This document shows, one piece after another, positions 24,330 through 35,699 of a stretch of 64,000 nucleotides of DNA. Position 1 is the first letter of the stretch. Each line of letters begins with the position of its first letter. Below the pieces are notes generated by a model. It had not been told where the DNA came from. It made no database searches and saw only the letters and a program-made list of their open reading frames with translations. Source of the stretch: Anastrepha obliqua (lineage: Eukaryota > Arthropoda > Insecta > Diptera > Tephritidae); NCBI RefSeq assembly GCF_027943255.1, contig NC_072893.1, forward strand, positions 95,177,784 to 95,241,783, in the 5' to 3' direction. The translations under genes were made by a program, and so were the position numbers.

Positions 24330-26140
24330 GAACTTCGAAATATACAATATACTGTACAAATATTCGACTTGCGTATAATTAAATGCGACCTGATTCATAG
24401 TAACGTAAAGTCAAAAAAGATACGATACTATTGTGAATAGTCGCATCCATACTAGGTGCTAGCAGTAGAATAATTGATTTGGTGATTTCAATGTCTAGTT
24501 ATATTGTTGTTTCGTTTGTTTGCTTACATTTTGATTGAAATTTTGACACTCAAACCAACAAATTGCAAATACATACATGTGAAATACGTGAAAAACATGC
24601 AAATTTTGGTTTTGTACTGCTGCTATTACCTTGCTGTAAACAAAATTATCTCAATATTCGAGAAAATGGTAACCAATTATTCTTTACATAAAAAAATTAA
24701 TTGAATGCAATACAAGGTACAAAAATTTAATATATGTAGCACTAGTGCAAGTCAGAAGTTCGGATTGGAGCTGTAAAGCATTTTATTCACTTTCTCGATT
24801 CATCATTTTCTGCTCGCTGGAAAACTCCGCTGCTCGCCAAGCGAAAAATTTGTATGTGAAAGGAGCAACAATTTAGCGACGATAGCCGCTTAGTTCACAA
24901 GTTAGTTATGCTTCGGCCAGTGCTCACAAGTATGAGTGGCGACACTTTTTCATTATATTTTGAGTACTCTAGGCGTGATGCTTAGAAAGGCAGTTTGAGC
25001 GACATGCCGTGAAGAGTAGGCTGCTTGTCTTTCGACCGCCCTTTGACGGGATGAAATAATTTTGCGTACTTTTGAGCATAGATAACTAGATGTGAAACTT
25101 ATTCATTTTGAGGGAGAGCGCGCCCATGAGGACGTTTCAAAACTTGGCAGCACTCACACATTATGGGATTTTGAACAGCTGATAGGCGAAATGGCAGACT
25201 GCCAGAAGAAACGCGCCAAAAATAACAGACGAAAACAGTTCGTTTTTGCTTAATGGAGAAATGACGTGTTGAAATGTTTATAATTATTTGTCTTAAAATT
25301 AATTCAATTGAAATGTAATAATTTGAATTTAAGTGAGTTTGTAGAATCCAAAGCTCGTTATATCCTTTTCGACTTCTACTTTTAATTAGTCTTATGTACA
25401 TAATGTAATTTTATTGAAAACTGTGTGTTGGTTTATGTAAATTTGTATATACGTAAATATTCTATGGTTGAAAAGCGTAGGTAAGGGAACTGAATTTGTG
25501 TTTGAGATATTTTACAAAAATTAAAGGTAATTTGCTTTAACTTATTCTGTTCGTTGTTTGAGAATTTTTTTTTGTTACCCAATTTTTGTGTTATATTAAA
25601 AAATCGCACGTTTTTAATTATAACTTATGTTCTTCGCGTTCATTACTTTATTATTATTAAATTACTTTTGTATTTCAGTTTTAAATAATTTCATTTACAT
25701 ATAAATTTTTAAATTTTTTGCTTATTTATGTACATATTTCATACGGATTGTGCTTATTTTTAGTATATGTAGGTGTTTACGAGTAATATACTATTGGGCA
25801 ACCGCACACTAAATACTAACCTCAATGGTGGTGTGGAAACTAAAAATTCCAGACCTTTGGTTCAAAAATACCCAATTCATGTTTCTACCGGTGTGGCAAT
25901 ATTGGAAAATGTTATAAAAAATGCACATTTTTCAGCGCTCTCACGAGAAAAAGAGTTTCACATCTAGTCATCTATGCTTTTGAGTGGGACACTTTGAAAA
26001 ACACTGCTTTTACATAAAAATTTTATTCACTACAGTTGGTGAAGTCGCTAACATTACCTGCATAGAATTTCGTAGTGCCTTTCAATGGGGGAAAAGTTTA
26101 ACCATTACGCATCTTGAGTTTTTCATTCTCATTTAAAGTA
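24330..26140. other. AT-rich non-coding stretch
   Basis: No recognisable gene, splice-flanked exon or mobile element. Confidence 0.4.
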
Positions 26141-26142
26141 AG

Positions 26143-26252
26143 GGCGGCCGCCGTACCCAAATACATTGGTACGTGACTACCATTCGGTAGTGCGCTGGTT
26201 CGAAACCCCGAGCATAAAGCATTTCTAAAAACAGTCGCCCCTCGGCAGACAA
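26143..26252 (+). mobile_element. SINE head fragment
   Basis: Begins GCGGCCGCCGTACCC. It has GGTACGTGACTACCATTCGG and a B box GGTTCGAAAC (26197-26206), then stops after GTCGCCCCTCGGCAGAC. This is the 5' third of the SINE at 6770-7075; the body and 3' end are missing. Confidence 0.6.
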
Positions 26253-26830
26253 ACTACTACTAAACGTTTACTTTTTATAAACATTTTTCAATGACTCTAA
26301 ATTTGTTTATGAACACAATGAAAATAATAAATTTAAAATTTTCACCGTTTGGAAAAGGTAGATTACTTTGATGTATAAATTAATCACTACTTACAGTCAC
26401 TGATATAAGCAATGCAGTAGCTGAACCCAAAACATCAACGAGAAGAGTTTTAGCTATTTTTGTAGTACTTTAGTAATACTATTCAATATTGCGAAATCTC
26501 TCTTCTGATAACAGGCAAGTTTCATTAGACCGCGTTCAACAAAGCAAATTTTGTTGCTCAAACTTTGCAAATTTTCGTTTGGTGCTAGCCGTCGTGTTCA
26601 TCTACATGCCTTGCAATTGTTAGTTTTTGGTCTACAGTCAACAACAACATTGAAAAGAACGAGAACACAAAGATTTTTGATAGCGCACGAGCATCAAAAG
26701 TAATCACTTGAAGCAACAAATGTTTAGTTGTACGAATGCGATTTAACTAATACTCATTAAGTGCTTCCAAACAAATGTAAATTTTGGCAGCTGTTGTTGT
26801 AGCAGCATAAACATTCTTCATACATATGTA

Positions 26831-28113
26831 CTGCTGTGGGCAAAAGGTAAGGGAAATTTGGTTGTAAAATGAAAAATCTTTATTTATTCTTGTAAATCAA
26901 TTTCATCCCCTTCAAAATAATACCCTCTCGATGAAATACACTTATGCCAACGATTTTTCCAATCCCCGAAACATGCCAAATAGTTCATTTCCGGTATAGC
27001 CATCAACACCTTCTTCAATTCAGCTTTTATCTCCTCAATCGACTAGAAACGCGTTCTCCGGAGTGGTCTCTTGAGTTTTGGGAATAGCCAGAAGTCACAC
27101 GGAGCCAAATCAGGCGAATACGGTGGTACGGTGGAACGATATGCGTGGAATTTTTGGCGAAATGGTCACGAAGAACGCGTGCAGTGTGAGACGGTGCATT
27201 ATCGTGATGCAAAAACCAAGAGTTGTTGGCCTATAATTCTGGTCTTTTTAGACGAATTGCTTCACGTAAACGACGCATAACGGTCAAATAATATTCCTTA
27301 TTAACAGTTTGGCCACGTGGAAGGAGTTCATAGTGCACCACACCACGAAAATCGAAAAAAAACTGTCATCATGACCTTTATTTTTGAACGACTTTGACGT
27401 GCTCTTTTCGATCTGGCCTCGCCTTTAGCCCGATATTCGCTTGATTGGTCGGCTGTGTCAGGGTCGTAAGCATAAATGCAAGTCTCATCTCCCGTAATGA
27501 TGCATTTGAGCTTGTCCTGATAGTCTGAAAGCATTGTTTCACACACATCAACTCGACGACTTTTTTCCAAGAAATTGAGAGTTTTCGGTACCAAACGAGA
27601 TTTGACTTTTCGTAGGCCCAAATGGTCTTTCAAAATGGTTTTCACAGATCCTTCTGATATTCCGATTATTTTTGAGCACTAACTCCTTCACTTTATTGAC
27701 GTGTTGGTCATCTGTCGACGTCGATGGTCGTCCGGAGCGCTGCAAGTCATCAACACGTTCTCGACCCTCTTTGAAGTCTTTGTACCACTTATAAACATTT
27801 TTCTGCGACTTGGTCGAATCACCAAATGCCTTCTGCAACATGCTAAAGTTTCCGCAGCCGAAATTTCATTCCGCAAACAAAACTTGATGGCACTTCTCTA
27901 CTCAATCAAATCAGACATTGTAAAAATCGAAAAATGCACTCTTGGTCGTTTGGTAAACACAAGCGTAAATATATTACTGATAATGACATTCACATGAAAG
28001 TTGGCCCAGATGTTATTAACAGTGCTGCCAACTCATGAAAAAAATAACTAGATCGAAATTTTAATCCCGCGAACTTTGACAAATAAATTCACCTTACTTT
28101 TTGCCCACAGTAG
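26831..28113 (-). mobile_element. Mariner (DD34D) element, full length with both ends
   Basis: 1,283 bp with TIRs CTRCTGTGGGCAAAARGTAA at both ends and TA at 26829-26830 and 28114-28115. The transposase is on minus. ATG at 27918 (MSDLIE) meets a stop at codon 7. NEISAAETL then shifts one base to MLQKAFGDSTKSQKNVYKWY. A small deletion follows ELVLKN. The first catalytic aspartate is in CIITGDETCIYAY and the second in HHDNAPSHTA; the frame breaks before the third. Structurally intact, coding-dead. Confidence 0.85.
27027..27918 (-). pseudogene. Mariner transposase, multiply broken
   Basis: Coding remnant of the 26831-28113 element. In order: nonsense at codon 7, a one-base loss near 27845, a loss of about 12 codons in the second helix-turn-helix near 27660, a good block (27645-27328) from ILKDHLGLRKVKSRLVP through TGDET to FRFSWCGAL, then frameshifts. 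The last readable frame (27212-27027) has the HDNAPSHTA aspartate but runs off before the third. Normal mariner length is about 345 aa, so most of the protein is represented. Confidence 0.7.
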
Positions 28114-28228
28114 TATATGGGGAATGCTGCTGAAGTGTCAGTCCTTAGCCGGATGTAAATCCGGGACATTTCGGTAACGTAGAACCGACTGTCGTGGGAA
28201 CGAGCTCTTTTCCAGTGCTGCCAGCACA

Positions 28229-28967
28229 CCACCTTGATCAAAAAGTTCCTGGAACAACTGTTAGGTGACGCTCTAATTTGAGTTGCTGAGCCAACTGTTT
28301 TTTTGTTTTTCTTTATGAGGTTTCCGCAACTGTAATTAACATTCCTACCAAAATTGTATCGCCATTGTTTGACATTTGTAAAAGTTACGATGTCTTGAGT
28401 AAATCTACCTCTGCACGTTCTCTCGATTTTTTACAGTTTTAAAAATGGATCTGAATTTGGAACAACGAGTTTGTATTAAATTTTGAGTTGCAAATGGATT
28501 TAATGATGCGAAAACTTGAGAAATGTTGGGGAACTGTTAATAGTAGACTGAAACGGTAAAGACACTCTATAGAAAACAGCCGTTTATGAAAGCTTCAGAA
28601 GAGGGTGAGAGTCCACCGCGGATGACAAAACTGGCAGGTCGCCGACATGGAAAAGTGATGAAAACAGTGCCATAAATTCCATAAATTTTGACCAAGAACG
28701 AAACGAATACCATCCAAAAGCCATCGAATTCACTTGATGTAGCTCCCTGTGATATTTTTGTTTGATCAAGTCAAAAAACCCTACGAGGTATGCGTTTTAG
28801 CAGCCAAAAGGAAGTAATGGGAAAAATCGAAGACGGCTCTGATGGCTATACTGAAAATAGGGCTCCAGAAATGTTTCAAGAGCTGAAAGCGATAATATCA
28901 ATTTTGAGGAATAAACTTGTATTTTGGCTTTTCTGAATATATTCCGGGGTCTTTTTGTTCAAGGTCG
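28229..28967 (+). mobile_element. Internally deleted mariner relic (739 bp)
   Basis: TIRs CACCTTGATCAAAAAGTTCC (left) and the inverse of CCTTGAACAAAAAGACCCCG (right), with TA at 28968-28969 and the degraded CA at 28227-28228. The coding start MDLNLEQRVCIKF has a stop after KF. The protein then jumps to SLDVAPCDIFLFDQVKKP, the third-aspartate block, and KSKTALMAI. The middle with the first two aspartates is deleted. Same TIR family as 57053-57684. Confidence 0.65.
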
Positions 28968-29104
28968 TATGTTTTTTATACCACTTGATACATCTATTCG
29001 CTACTCGGAAACGCTTGGCGAATTGAATTTGCCTAATAAAATTAAATAATAAAGTTCATAGAAAAATTCATAAAATATAGCAAGTGAAGAAATTAATCAT
29101 ATTA

Positions 29105-29839
29105 CACAGTGTGACAAAAAAAAATTAAATATACTTTTATGGAGACCTAGCACAACTTGTGGCTATAGAAAAACTAAACAAAATGATATAAAAAAAAAAT
29201 GTGTGATAATATGTCAGATATTTTCGTAAGTTTTAACCAGTTCTGTTGTACGCAGTATAGTACATATATACTCCAATAAATATTACGTATCTAATAACGC
29301 ATCAAAACACGTCCTTATTCCCATTTAGCGTAAGTTATACCTACATACCAAATTAGTAAAAAAAAAATAGAATCTTAAAACTCACACAACTCTATGAATT
29401 TTAATTCAATTACAGTAAAATATAGCTCATTCGACGCAAAATTAAATTTACTATAACAGTAGTGTACTAAAAAAAATCCTCAATATCGGATAATATCGTA
29501 AAAATTATGTCAAAGTTGAAAAAATAGAGAAAAAATAAAAAAATTCCAAATACTTCCCCCTACATTCTCGTCAGTTGACATTTCAGAAAAATTGTCAACA
29601 CACTGTCAAAAAGGCTTGTTTTTGTTCTTTCGAACTAAAAAAACAAATTCGAAATCGGATGGAAATTGGCGAAGTCAGGAGTGATTCTTCACATCAGCCT
29701 ACTGAAAAACGGTTTTATGGCCATAAAACGAGATTTTGGGGGTGTATTGGAAATTTCTCCTATACCATTTTTCTTAGTTTTACTATACCTACAAGTTGTA
29801 CTAGGTCTCCATAAAAGTATAAAAACACTGTCGCACAGT
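29105..29839. mobile_element. TTA-flanked inverted-repeat DNA element, class uncertain (735 bp)
   Basis: Long imperfect TIRs start CACAGTGTGAC (left) and CACTGTGCGAC (right, complement). Both contain TATACTTTTATGGAGACCTA followed by ACAACTTGT. The flanks are TTA at 29102-29104 and 29840-29842. The interior has only short chance frames, so the element is non-autonomous. CACTR-like ends with a 3-bp duplication could mean CACTA/EnSpm, while TTA duplications are also typical of PIF/Harbinger. Confidence 0.65.
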
Positions 29840-29849
29840 GTTATAGAGA

Positions 29850-30975
29850 ATAATTTCAAAACAATATAATGTAATTCAGGTGATAAAACACCCCAGCTTA
29901 ACTTTTCGAAACAGACTGAAATGCAAAACCTTACACAAATAAATATTATATTTTGTCAATATCTTTAAATTATAAAATTTCCGTCTTAAAGCATTTTGGT
30001 AGGTGCATATTAGAACCGCTAACTACTTTTTTAAACAATAAAAATCTTACCAATATTAAAAGAAAATTTAAATATTGTGATAAATATATACGACACAATT
30101 AAAAAATAAACAAAAAATGCATACAAACCTCTTAGTTCGGAGAAATAAAATCAAATGCAGCATGCCATATAAAAAACCAAGGAGCAGTTTATTTATTTAA
30201 AATTAGCAAACAAAATGATAAGCAAGTACAAAAACGAATAAAAATGCAAACTGTATACAAACATATTAATTAATTTAATAAAAATTAGTAAAATATACAC
30301 AACAAAATGGAAGTGCAATGGGAAATATTATTATAGTAATAAAATGGTGGTCAGGCAGAACACACCCACCCTGCCCACAACCGTAATAAAAACAATAAAA
30401 GCTCAGCGTAAAAATTTACGAAAATAAATTTGTTTGTGCTGCGTAAAATGTAATAAAAAAATAGTATATTTACGGCACACGACAATAAATTGGAAGGCAA
30501 ACGAGCGCGGAAAATATTCCTTATGGGGATAGAGAATCGAAATACGAAAGCAAAGGAGCGGAAATGGTAAATTGCTAAAAGGTGCAGCGATAATACGAAT
30601 ATACTTTATATACTCGTAGTAAGGAAGGAAGCTACTGCCGCACCCCAGTTTGTTGTATTTGCTTAACGCCATATTTATACATTTCTTTCATATCCGGTTA
30701 AATTAATATGAGAAGTCTGCAGTGAAAACTGAAATAAATATTTCCCAGCTTTATTAAATTTAGGCGTTGCCTGTATTGAACTTGAATTCCGCCTTTAGAA
30801 TTAATTAAGGAGAGAGGCAATAAAAAATACATCCAAATTAATTCAAAGCTCAGCAATGGCGAATTAGCTAATTATACACAGCGAATAAATCAAAGCAATT
30901 CGTTTAGTACTCAATGAGTATTTCGTTCTGGGATAGATGCAAGCAGATGTGTATCAACGTATAAAACTATGGTAT
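29850..30975. other. AT-rich stretch downstream of a host stop codon
   Basis: Follows the stop at 30983 of the minus-strand host gene, so the right part may be its 3' UTR. Minus-strand AATAAA-type signals occur (for example TTTATT on plus near 30750), but none can be singled out. Confidence 0.3.
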
Positions 30976-30982
30976 TTTGGTA

Positions 30983-31793
30983 TTAATTTCCCATCTGAAG
31001 GCAATTAAAATGATAAATTGGTGATTCACAAACGATCGAGCTGGAAACAGAGCTATTGCTGTTTTTGTTATTGTACATACTATTATTATTGTTATTACTG
31101 TAGACATTGGCACTTACAGCTTCGCTGCTTGCAGTGTCCACATTAGCACTTGACTGCTGCTGTTGGCGATTATGGTAGGGCGCCGCTTCGGGTGAACGAG
31201 CCGCTTTGACAGCACCGCCGCTACCACTTTCACTTGCTGCTGCACCGCTTGCGCTTACTCCGGCAGTCTCCTTCGATATTTCGGACTCACCATCCACTTT
31301 CATGCGCTGATTCTATGAAAGAAGAGAAAACGACAAAAAATACATAATTAATACTTGGCCACAAACGTATCAGTTCGCAAGCACGATTAGTATTAAAAAC
31401 ACTAGCAAAAATGTTTCTTAAAGTATGTAAATATTGCAATGCACTCTTAGGTAATTGTTCTAGATTTATAGAGCGCACTCGTACGTTTCCAGTACGTACA
31501 CTTACATTCGCGCAACAGCAGGCATATTGAGTACCGCCGCCCCCGCCGCCAGTATCGCCACCAATACCACCACTGCTGCCACTACCCCTATTGCTGGCAC
31601 CACTACTGGTGGGCGTCTTTGCCACAGTCGACGCACTGCTGCTTGTGTGCTTAGTAGATGTAGATGTTGATGTTGCTGGGGGTGGCGCCACCAACTGCCT
31701 TCTTCGTCGACGTATACGCACCGGCGAACGTGTACCCACATAATTTGAGAACCGACGGCGCGAATGTCGAACGATTGACACCCAGTCAATCAT
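30983..31793 (-). CDS. Two-exon host gene fragment, low-complexity protein of unknown function
   Basis: Exon 31793-31506 (96 codons from MIDWVSIVRH) ends at the donor GTAAGTGT. The intron is 31505-31313, 193 bp, ending TTTTCTCTTCTTTCATAG. The second exon, 31312-30983, continues in the same phase (NQRMKVDGESEISKE) for 109 codons to a stop, giving about 205 aa. The protein has an Arg-rich start (VRIRRRRRQL), Ser/Thr-rich and Gly-rich runs, a CCC cluster, then QQQQ and NNNNN runs and ends FNCLQMGN. There is no domain I recognise, no signal peptide and no membrane segment. In-frame splicing with consensus sites makes it a convincing gene. Whether 31793 is the true start is unsure: no acceptor is obvious upstream, and a stop lies in frame at 31833-31835. 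Confidence 0.65.
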
Positions 31794-31799
31794 AGTAGG

Positions 31800-32685
31800 T
31801 TTTAGAGTTTTTTTTTTGGAACTAATATTTTTTTAAATGGAATTGATATGCATGCAACTGATTTTTGCAGCTGCTACGCGTTCAGGAAAAAGCGGAGTGG
31901 AATTTCATTTGAGTGGAAAATTATTTATATTCTTATTTTTTGCAGTAATTATACTAACGCACTCTACTCTCTCTTTTCTCTCACATAAGTACTCATTTTA
32001 AAAACACTTTGTAATATTTTTCGCTTCCGAACTTTAAACATTTTGGCACGCACTAAATTGCAGCTACACGAAGATGATATATATATAATACATACATACA
32101 TACGTAGTACCTATAATCACTGTCTCTAGACACATGCTAAAGGTGTGAGTCACGCTTTTACGGTAAAATAATTGCAAATTACAGTCTTAGCCCATTCTTC
32201 TGAACAAGTTTATCCCTAATGACAGTACACATGTACATTAGGGCGGGTCATATGTTTCTTTTACTTCGTTTCAGTGCTAAAATATAATATTTCACTGGGA
32301 ATTCTGAACCAAAAAATCCAGGGAAGCATAGCTCAAAAAAGTATTTCGAGCCTCCTTATTTTTAATTTTAGTTATTAATTCTCAATCATGTTTTTATGTT
32401 TTTTTTGCTAAATTTTGTTGAAAGAAAATTTACGTATGAAATGTGTGTTTCTTCAGTAAACCATAGAATAGAGTTTATATGCACAATCATACGAATGTTT
32501 CCGCCAAAACATAGCACTTATTCACTTATGAATATTTTTCATTTTGTTTGTAGGATAAACCTTTAGACGGTAACTGAATTAAAAAAAACGAGTTTCGAGA
32601 AATTGTGGGAAATGCACACAATTATTTATATATTACATATTTTAAAGGTATGACCTTTCCATTTTTATAATATATGTATATACAT
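31800..32685. other. AT-rich stretch
   Basis: Non-coding sequence upstream of the host exon pair, with a CATA microsatellite near 32090. No element recognised. Confidence 0.4.
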
Positions 32686-32691
32686 ATGTAC

Positions 32692-34309
32692 AGTGAAACC
32701 TCCCACAAGCGGACACTCACGGTTCCACAATTTTCGTCCGCTTATGGGGGTTGAAAAAAACTCTAGGTTAAAATTACTGTCCCACCTCTTTAAATAATTT
32801 TTGTATGTTCTTTTATGATACGTTCAGTTTTTTTCATCATTTTTTTCATCTAAAGTCTTGGCGTATTGGAATCCAGTAATATCGTCTCTTAGAAATTGTT
32901 TAATGCGACGCAGTTGTTCTAATGCTTCAGGATATGACTTGATCTGACATTCATCCTGGACACATACATGATTTGAGTCTTCGCTTTCTCCGTCAGATAA
33001 TTCCTCAGTATTAATTTCGTCAATGACAACGTCAATATTATTGTCTTTCAACTTCGTCGATTAACAAAAACTCTTCTGTATACTGACCTTGCTGATTTTC
33101 ATTTAAAATCTTTATCAAAGCCGCTAGTGTCGATATGGGAATATCATCCTCTGCCTCGAAGTCAGAACATTCAAGCGGAGCTTTTTGAAACCCGGCTTTC
33201 GAAAAACAATTCTTAATTGTTTCTGCCGTTACGTTGTCCCATGAAGATTTAATAAAAAAACAGCCTCCAAAATGTCAAAAGTTTTTGAAAGTCTGTCCAT
33301 TGGAATGTTTCCTAATTTTGTCAAAATATGTTTGATTATATGGCATCTGTAATGACACTAAAAATTTTGTATTATACCCTGATCGAGGGGCTGACAAACG
33401 GATGTTGTATTAGCAGGTAAAAAGATCAACTTTATGGTATCTAGTTTAATATCTCGAGGGTGAGTTGTAGCATTGTTCCAAAATAATAAAATTTTTCTCT
33501 TCTGGCAGCCCATTTTTTTATCAAGCATTTCTAGCCACTCACACATAATTTCACGAGACGTCCAAGCTTTCCGGTTTGACTTCCATTCGACTGGCAAACT
33601 TCCTATATTGCCCCTTTTAAAGGCGCGTGGGCATGCTGCTTTTCCGATAACCAATGGCTTTTCTTTATCTTCAACCATATTGGCACACAATCCTCGAAAT
33701 TAACCTCGGAAGATTCCCCACATATTCTTTTGAAAGTCACATTATGACGCCTACGCCATTTCTCCAACCATCCATTTGACGCAGAAAAATTTTGAATACC
33801 TAATCGGCCAGCGATTTCTTTTGCTTTTTCCTTTTAATAATACCCGATATTGGTATATTTTGGCTTCTGGCCTTAACCAACCATTCGAAACTCAAATGGT
33901 CAGTTTTTGAGCCATCCGCGTTTAAGAACTTTTTCTTTTTGTTGACGCCATCACCGCCCATCCATATTCTTTTAATATCTTTTATTTCAACTATTGTCTA
34001 TCTACTATCTTTGTTGTCCGTGGATTAGAGTATCGCGTCCGCTTATGAGAGGTTTTTATTGTTTTCTTTACACAATTTTTCAGTGATATATTTTGCTTGT
34101 CCGTTACCGAGAGGTCCGCGTCCGCTTTCAAGTGGTGATTAGAACAAAAAAAAAAATGAGAAAAAGTGTCCGCGTCCGGTTATTAGAGTGTCTGGTTATT
34201 AGAGTGGAATTCGCTCTAAAAACACAACATAAACCTTGGTTCCTCAGTTTTTGTCCGGTTATGGGGAGTGTCCGCTTATTGGAGGTGTTCGCAAGGGTAG
34301 GTTTCACTG
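32692..34309 (-). mobile_element. Pogo/Tigger-like element with both ends (1,618 bp)
   Basis: TIRs CAGTGAAACCTCCC and the inverse of CAGTGAAACCTACC, with TA at 32690-32691 and 34310-34311. Subterminal motifs of the form GTCCGCTTAT or GTCCGGTTAT recur several times at the right end (34020-34285) and once at the left. The minus strand encodes a broken transposase: a CENPB-type DNA-binding region with ARSQNIPISG and SASNGWLEKWRRRHN (about 33920-33740), then DDE domain blocks (33690-33358), then an acidic C-terminus (33051-32824). Shorter than usual pogo/Tigger elements and frameshifted. Confidence 0.8.
32824..33960 (-). pseudogene. Pogo-type transposase, broken
   Basis: The best block (33690-33358) reads KRGNIGSLPVEWKSNRKAWT, KILLFWNNATTHP and FLPANTTSVCQPLDQGIIQN, the DDE_1 pattern. 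The second catalytic residue, normally D in the LLxxDN motif, is N here (WNNA); the third aspartate (PLDQG) is kept. The C-terminal tail, rich in Glu/Asp (EINTEELSDGESEDSNHV), is a separate frame at 33051-32824 ending in a stop. The N-terminal CENPB region is readable only across frameshifts. Inactive. Confidence 0.7.
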
Positions 34310-34319
34310 TATATGTATC

Positions 34320-35030
34320 AGGGCTGTAGGGAGCATATCCGGGCCCCGGGGGAAAACTGCAAATGCGGGCTCTTTCCAATTATGTCTAATTCATATAAAT
34401 ACGTATAATCTCGAGTCCGGGCCCCTCTGAAAACTCCGGGCCCGGGGGAAAAGTACCCGTGACTTATTACGTTATTATGATACCTTAAGTTCACTAATTC
34501 CAGAAATGAATTTGGAAGTTGTCACTTAAATACTGAATAAAAATGTTACTTTTTACCAATATATTAAATACTTTGTTCCTTTGTATAAATCGTGTTAAGT
34601 ATCAGGTGTAACTGTTGATAAACTGTGAGTGTACGAATAACTTGTGTGACCACTGTTGTATCATATTTTGCTTATCGAACAGTCGCGAATTGATTTTCTA
34701 TCATCGAATAACATTCTTAGCACGATATTTTCGCTATGTGTAAAAAAGTACATTATTCTGTGTTACAGAATTTATGAATTAGGGCAAATCAACATTCAAA
34801 AATCGCGTCTAAAGTATGAATTGCGATATTAGTACACCACCATAAATTATTAAATTGTGGAACTTTACTTATATATTAAAGTAAATTGGTATTATAAGTT
34901 ATTTGGCAGTTGCATGGATACATACAATTCTGCTCGCTTTTAACCGAGCCAAGAAAATCTACATCCTATTTACGTAAAACAATCAAATTCATATTTTCTA
35001 CTGTTGAAAGAAAATGCAATCACATCAGTG
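34320..35030. other. AT-rich stretch with two GC-rich direct repeats
   Basis: TCCGGGCCCCGGGGGAAAA near 34339 and a close copy, TCCGGGCCCGGGGGAAAA, near 34436, about 97 bp apart. Otherwise nothing recognised. Confidence 0.35.
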
Positions 35031-35039
35031 AGGTTCAGC

Positions 35040-35125
35040 GCACTAGACAGAGATAATTTACTGGGGCGACAGCTCTTGGCCAGAAAAAACCCGAGTCATT
35101 CCGGTACATAGCACCGGCTACCATG
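35040..35125 (-). repeat. Short repeat 'B', partial copy
   Basis: Plus-strand CACTAGACAGAGATAATTTA through ACCGGCTACCATG matches the 17122-17226 insert, with about one change in eight. No duplication flanks found. Confidence 0.6.
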
Positions 35126-35547
35126 CGGTTAGGTATCGGTCTCTACATTTACATAATTTTCTCTCTAGCAACTTTAAATTTGTGTACAACTACAGGCTCT
35201 CCACGCTGGGCTTTGAATTCAATATTTGAGAAAGGAATATATATTCCACACAAACTGCTACCCTGTCCGGTATTCCTAACCGATCACAAGCCATGGCAGA
35301 CTCCAAAGTGTCGTATCTCTGAGTATAATGACCACGTTGCGAGGCGAGTAATTGCACTTCGTCCATTGCAAGATCACCACACCACATTACGCAGATTTTG
35401 TCGGATCTAGATCGTATGTTGTGTTGGAAACAGAAAGTATTCTTGGTATGAATTTGGATTGGCACTCATTTTTTACATGTTCTGGTATAGTCAGTTTTCT
35501 CTCATTGCTCATTGATTATGAATTCTCGTAATTTTCTTTTTTAGCTC

Positions 35548-35675
35548 AACGCCCTTTTTGGGTGTTTGCCCGAGCTCCTTCTCCTATATGTGGCGTGCGT
35601 CTTGAGGTTGTTTCGCAAATGGAGGGAAAAGATTTTTCATGGCAGAAGCACAGTGAAAGGTTTGGCATTGTCTGT
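35548..35675 (-). mobile_element. SINE 3' body fragment
   Basis: Complement of the SINE tail: CGCCCTTTTTGGGTGTTTG, then CTCCTATATGTGGCGTGCGTC and GCAAATGGAGGGA. Head missing; the inner part is scrambled. Confidence 0.5.
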
Positions 35676-35699
35676 CGAAAGCCGACCGGTAGAAAAAAA

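Larger units (their letters stand above)
26790..28205 (-). repeat. Short repeat 'A', most complete copy, split by a mariner
   Basis: Plus-strand left part TGTTGTTGTAGCAGCATAAA to 26830; right part 28116-28205 with TATGGGGAATGCTGCTG, AGCCGGATGTAAATCCGGG, then AACCGACTGTCGTGGGAA. The two parts are one repeat interrupted at a TA by the mariner 26831-28113. In the likely sense (minus) the repeat ends GCTGCTACAACAACA, matching the LINE 3' tail at 1563-1580. Internal palindromes CATTC...GAATG and CCGGATGTAAATCCGG suggest folded RNA. Confidence 0.7.
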
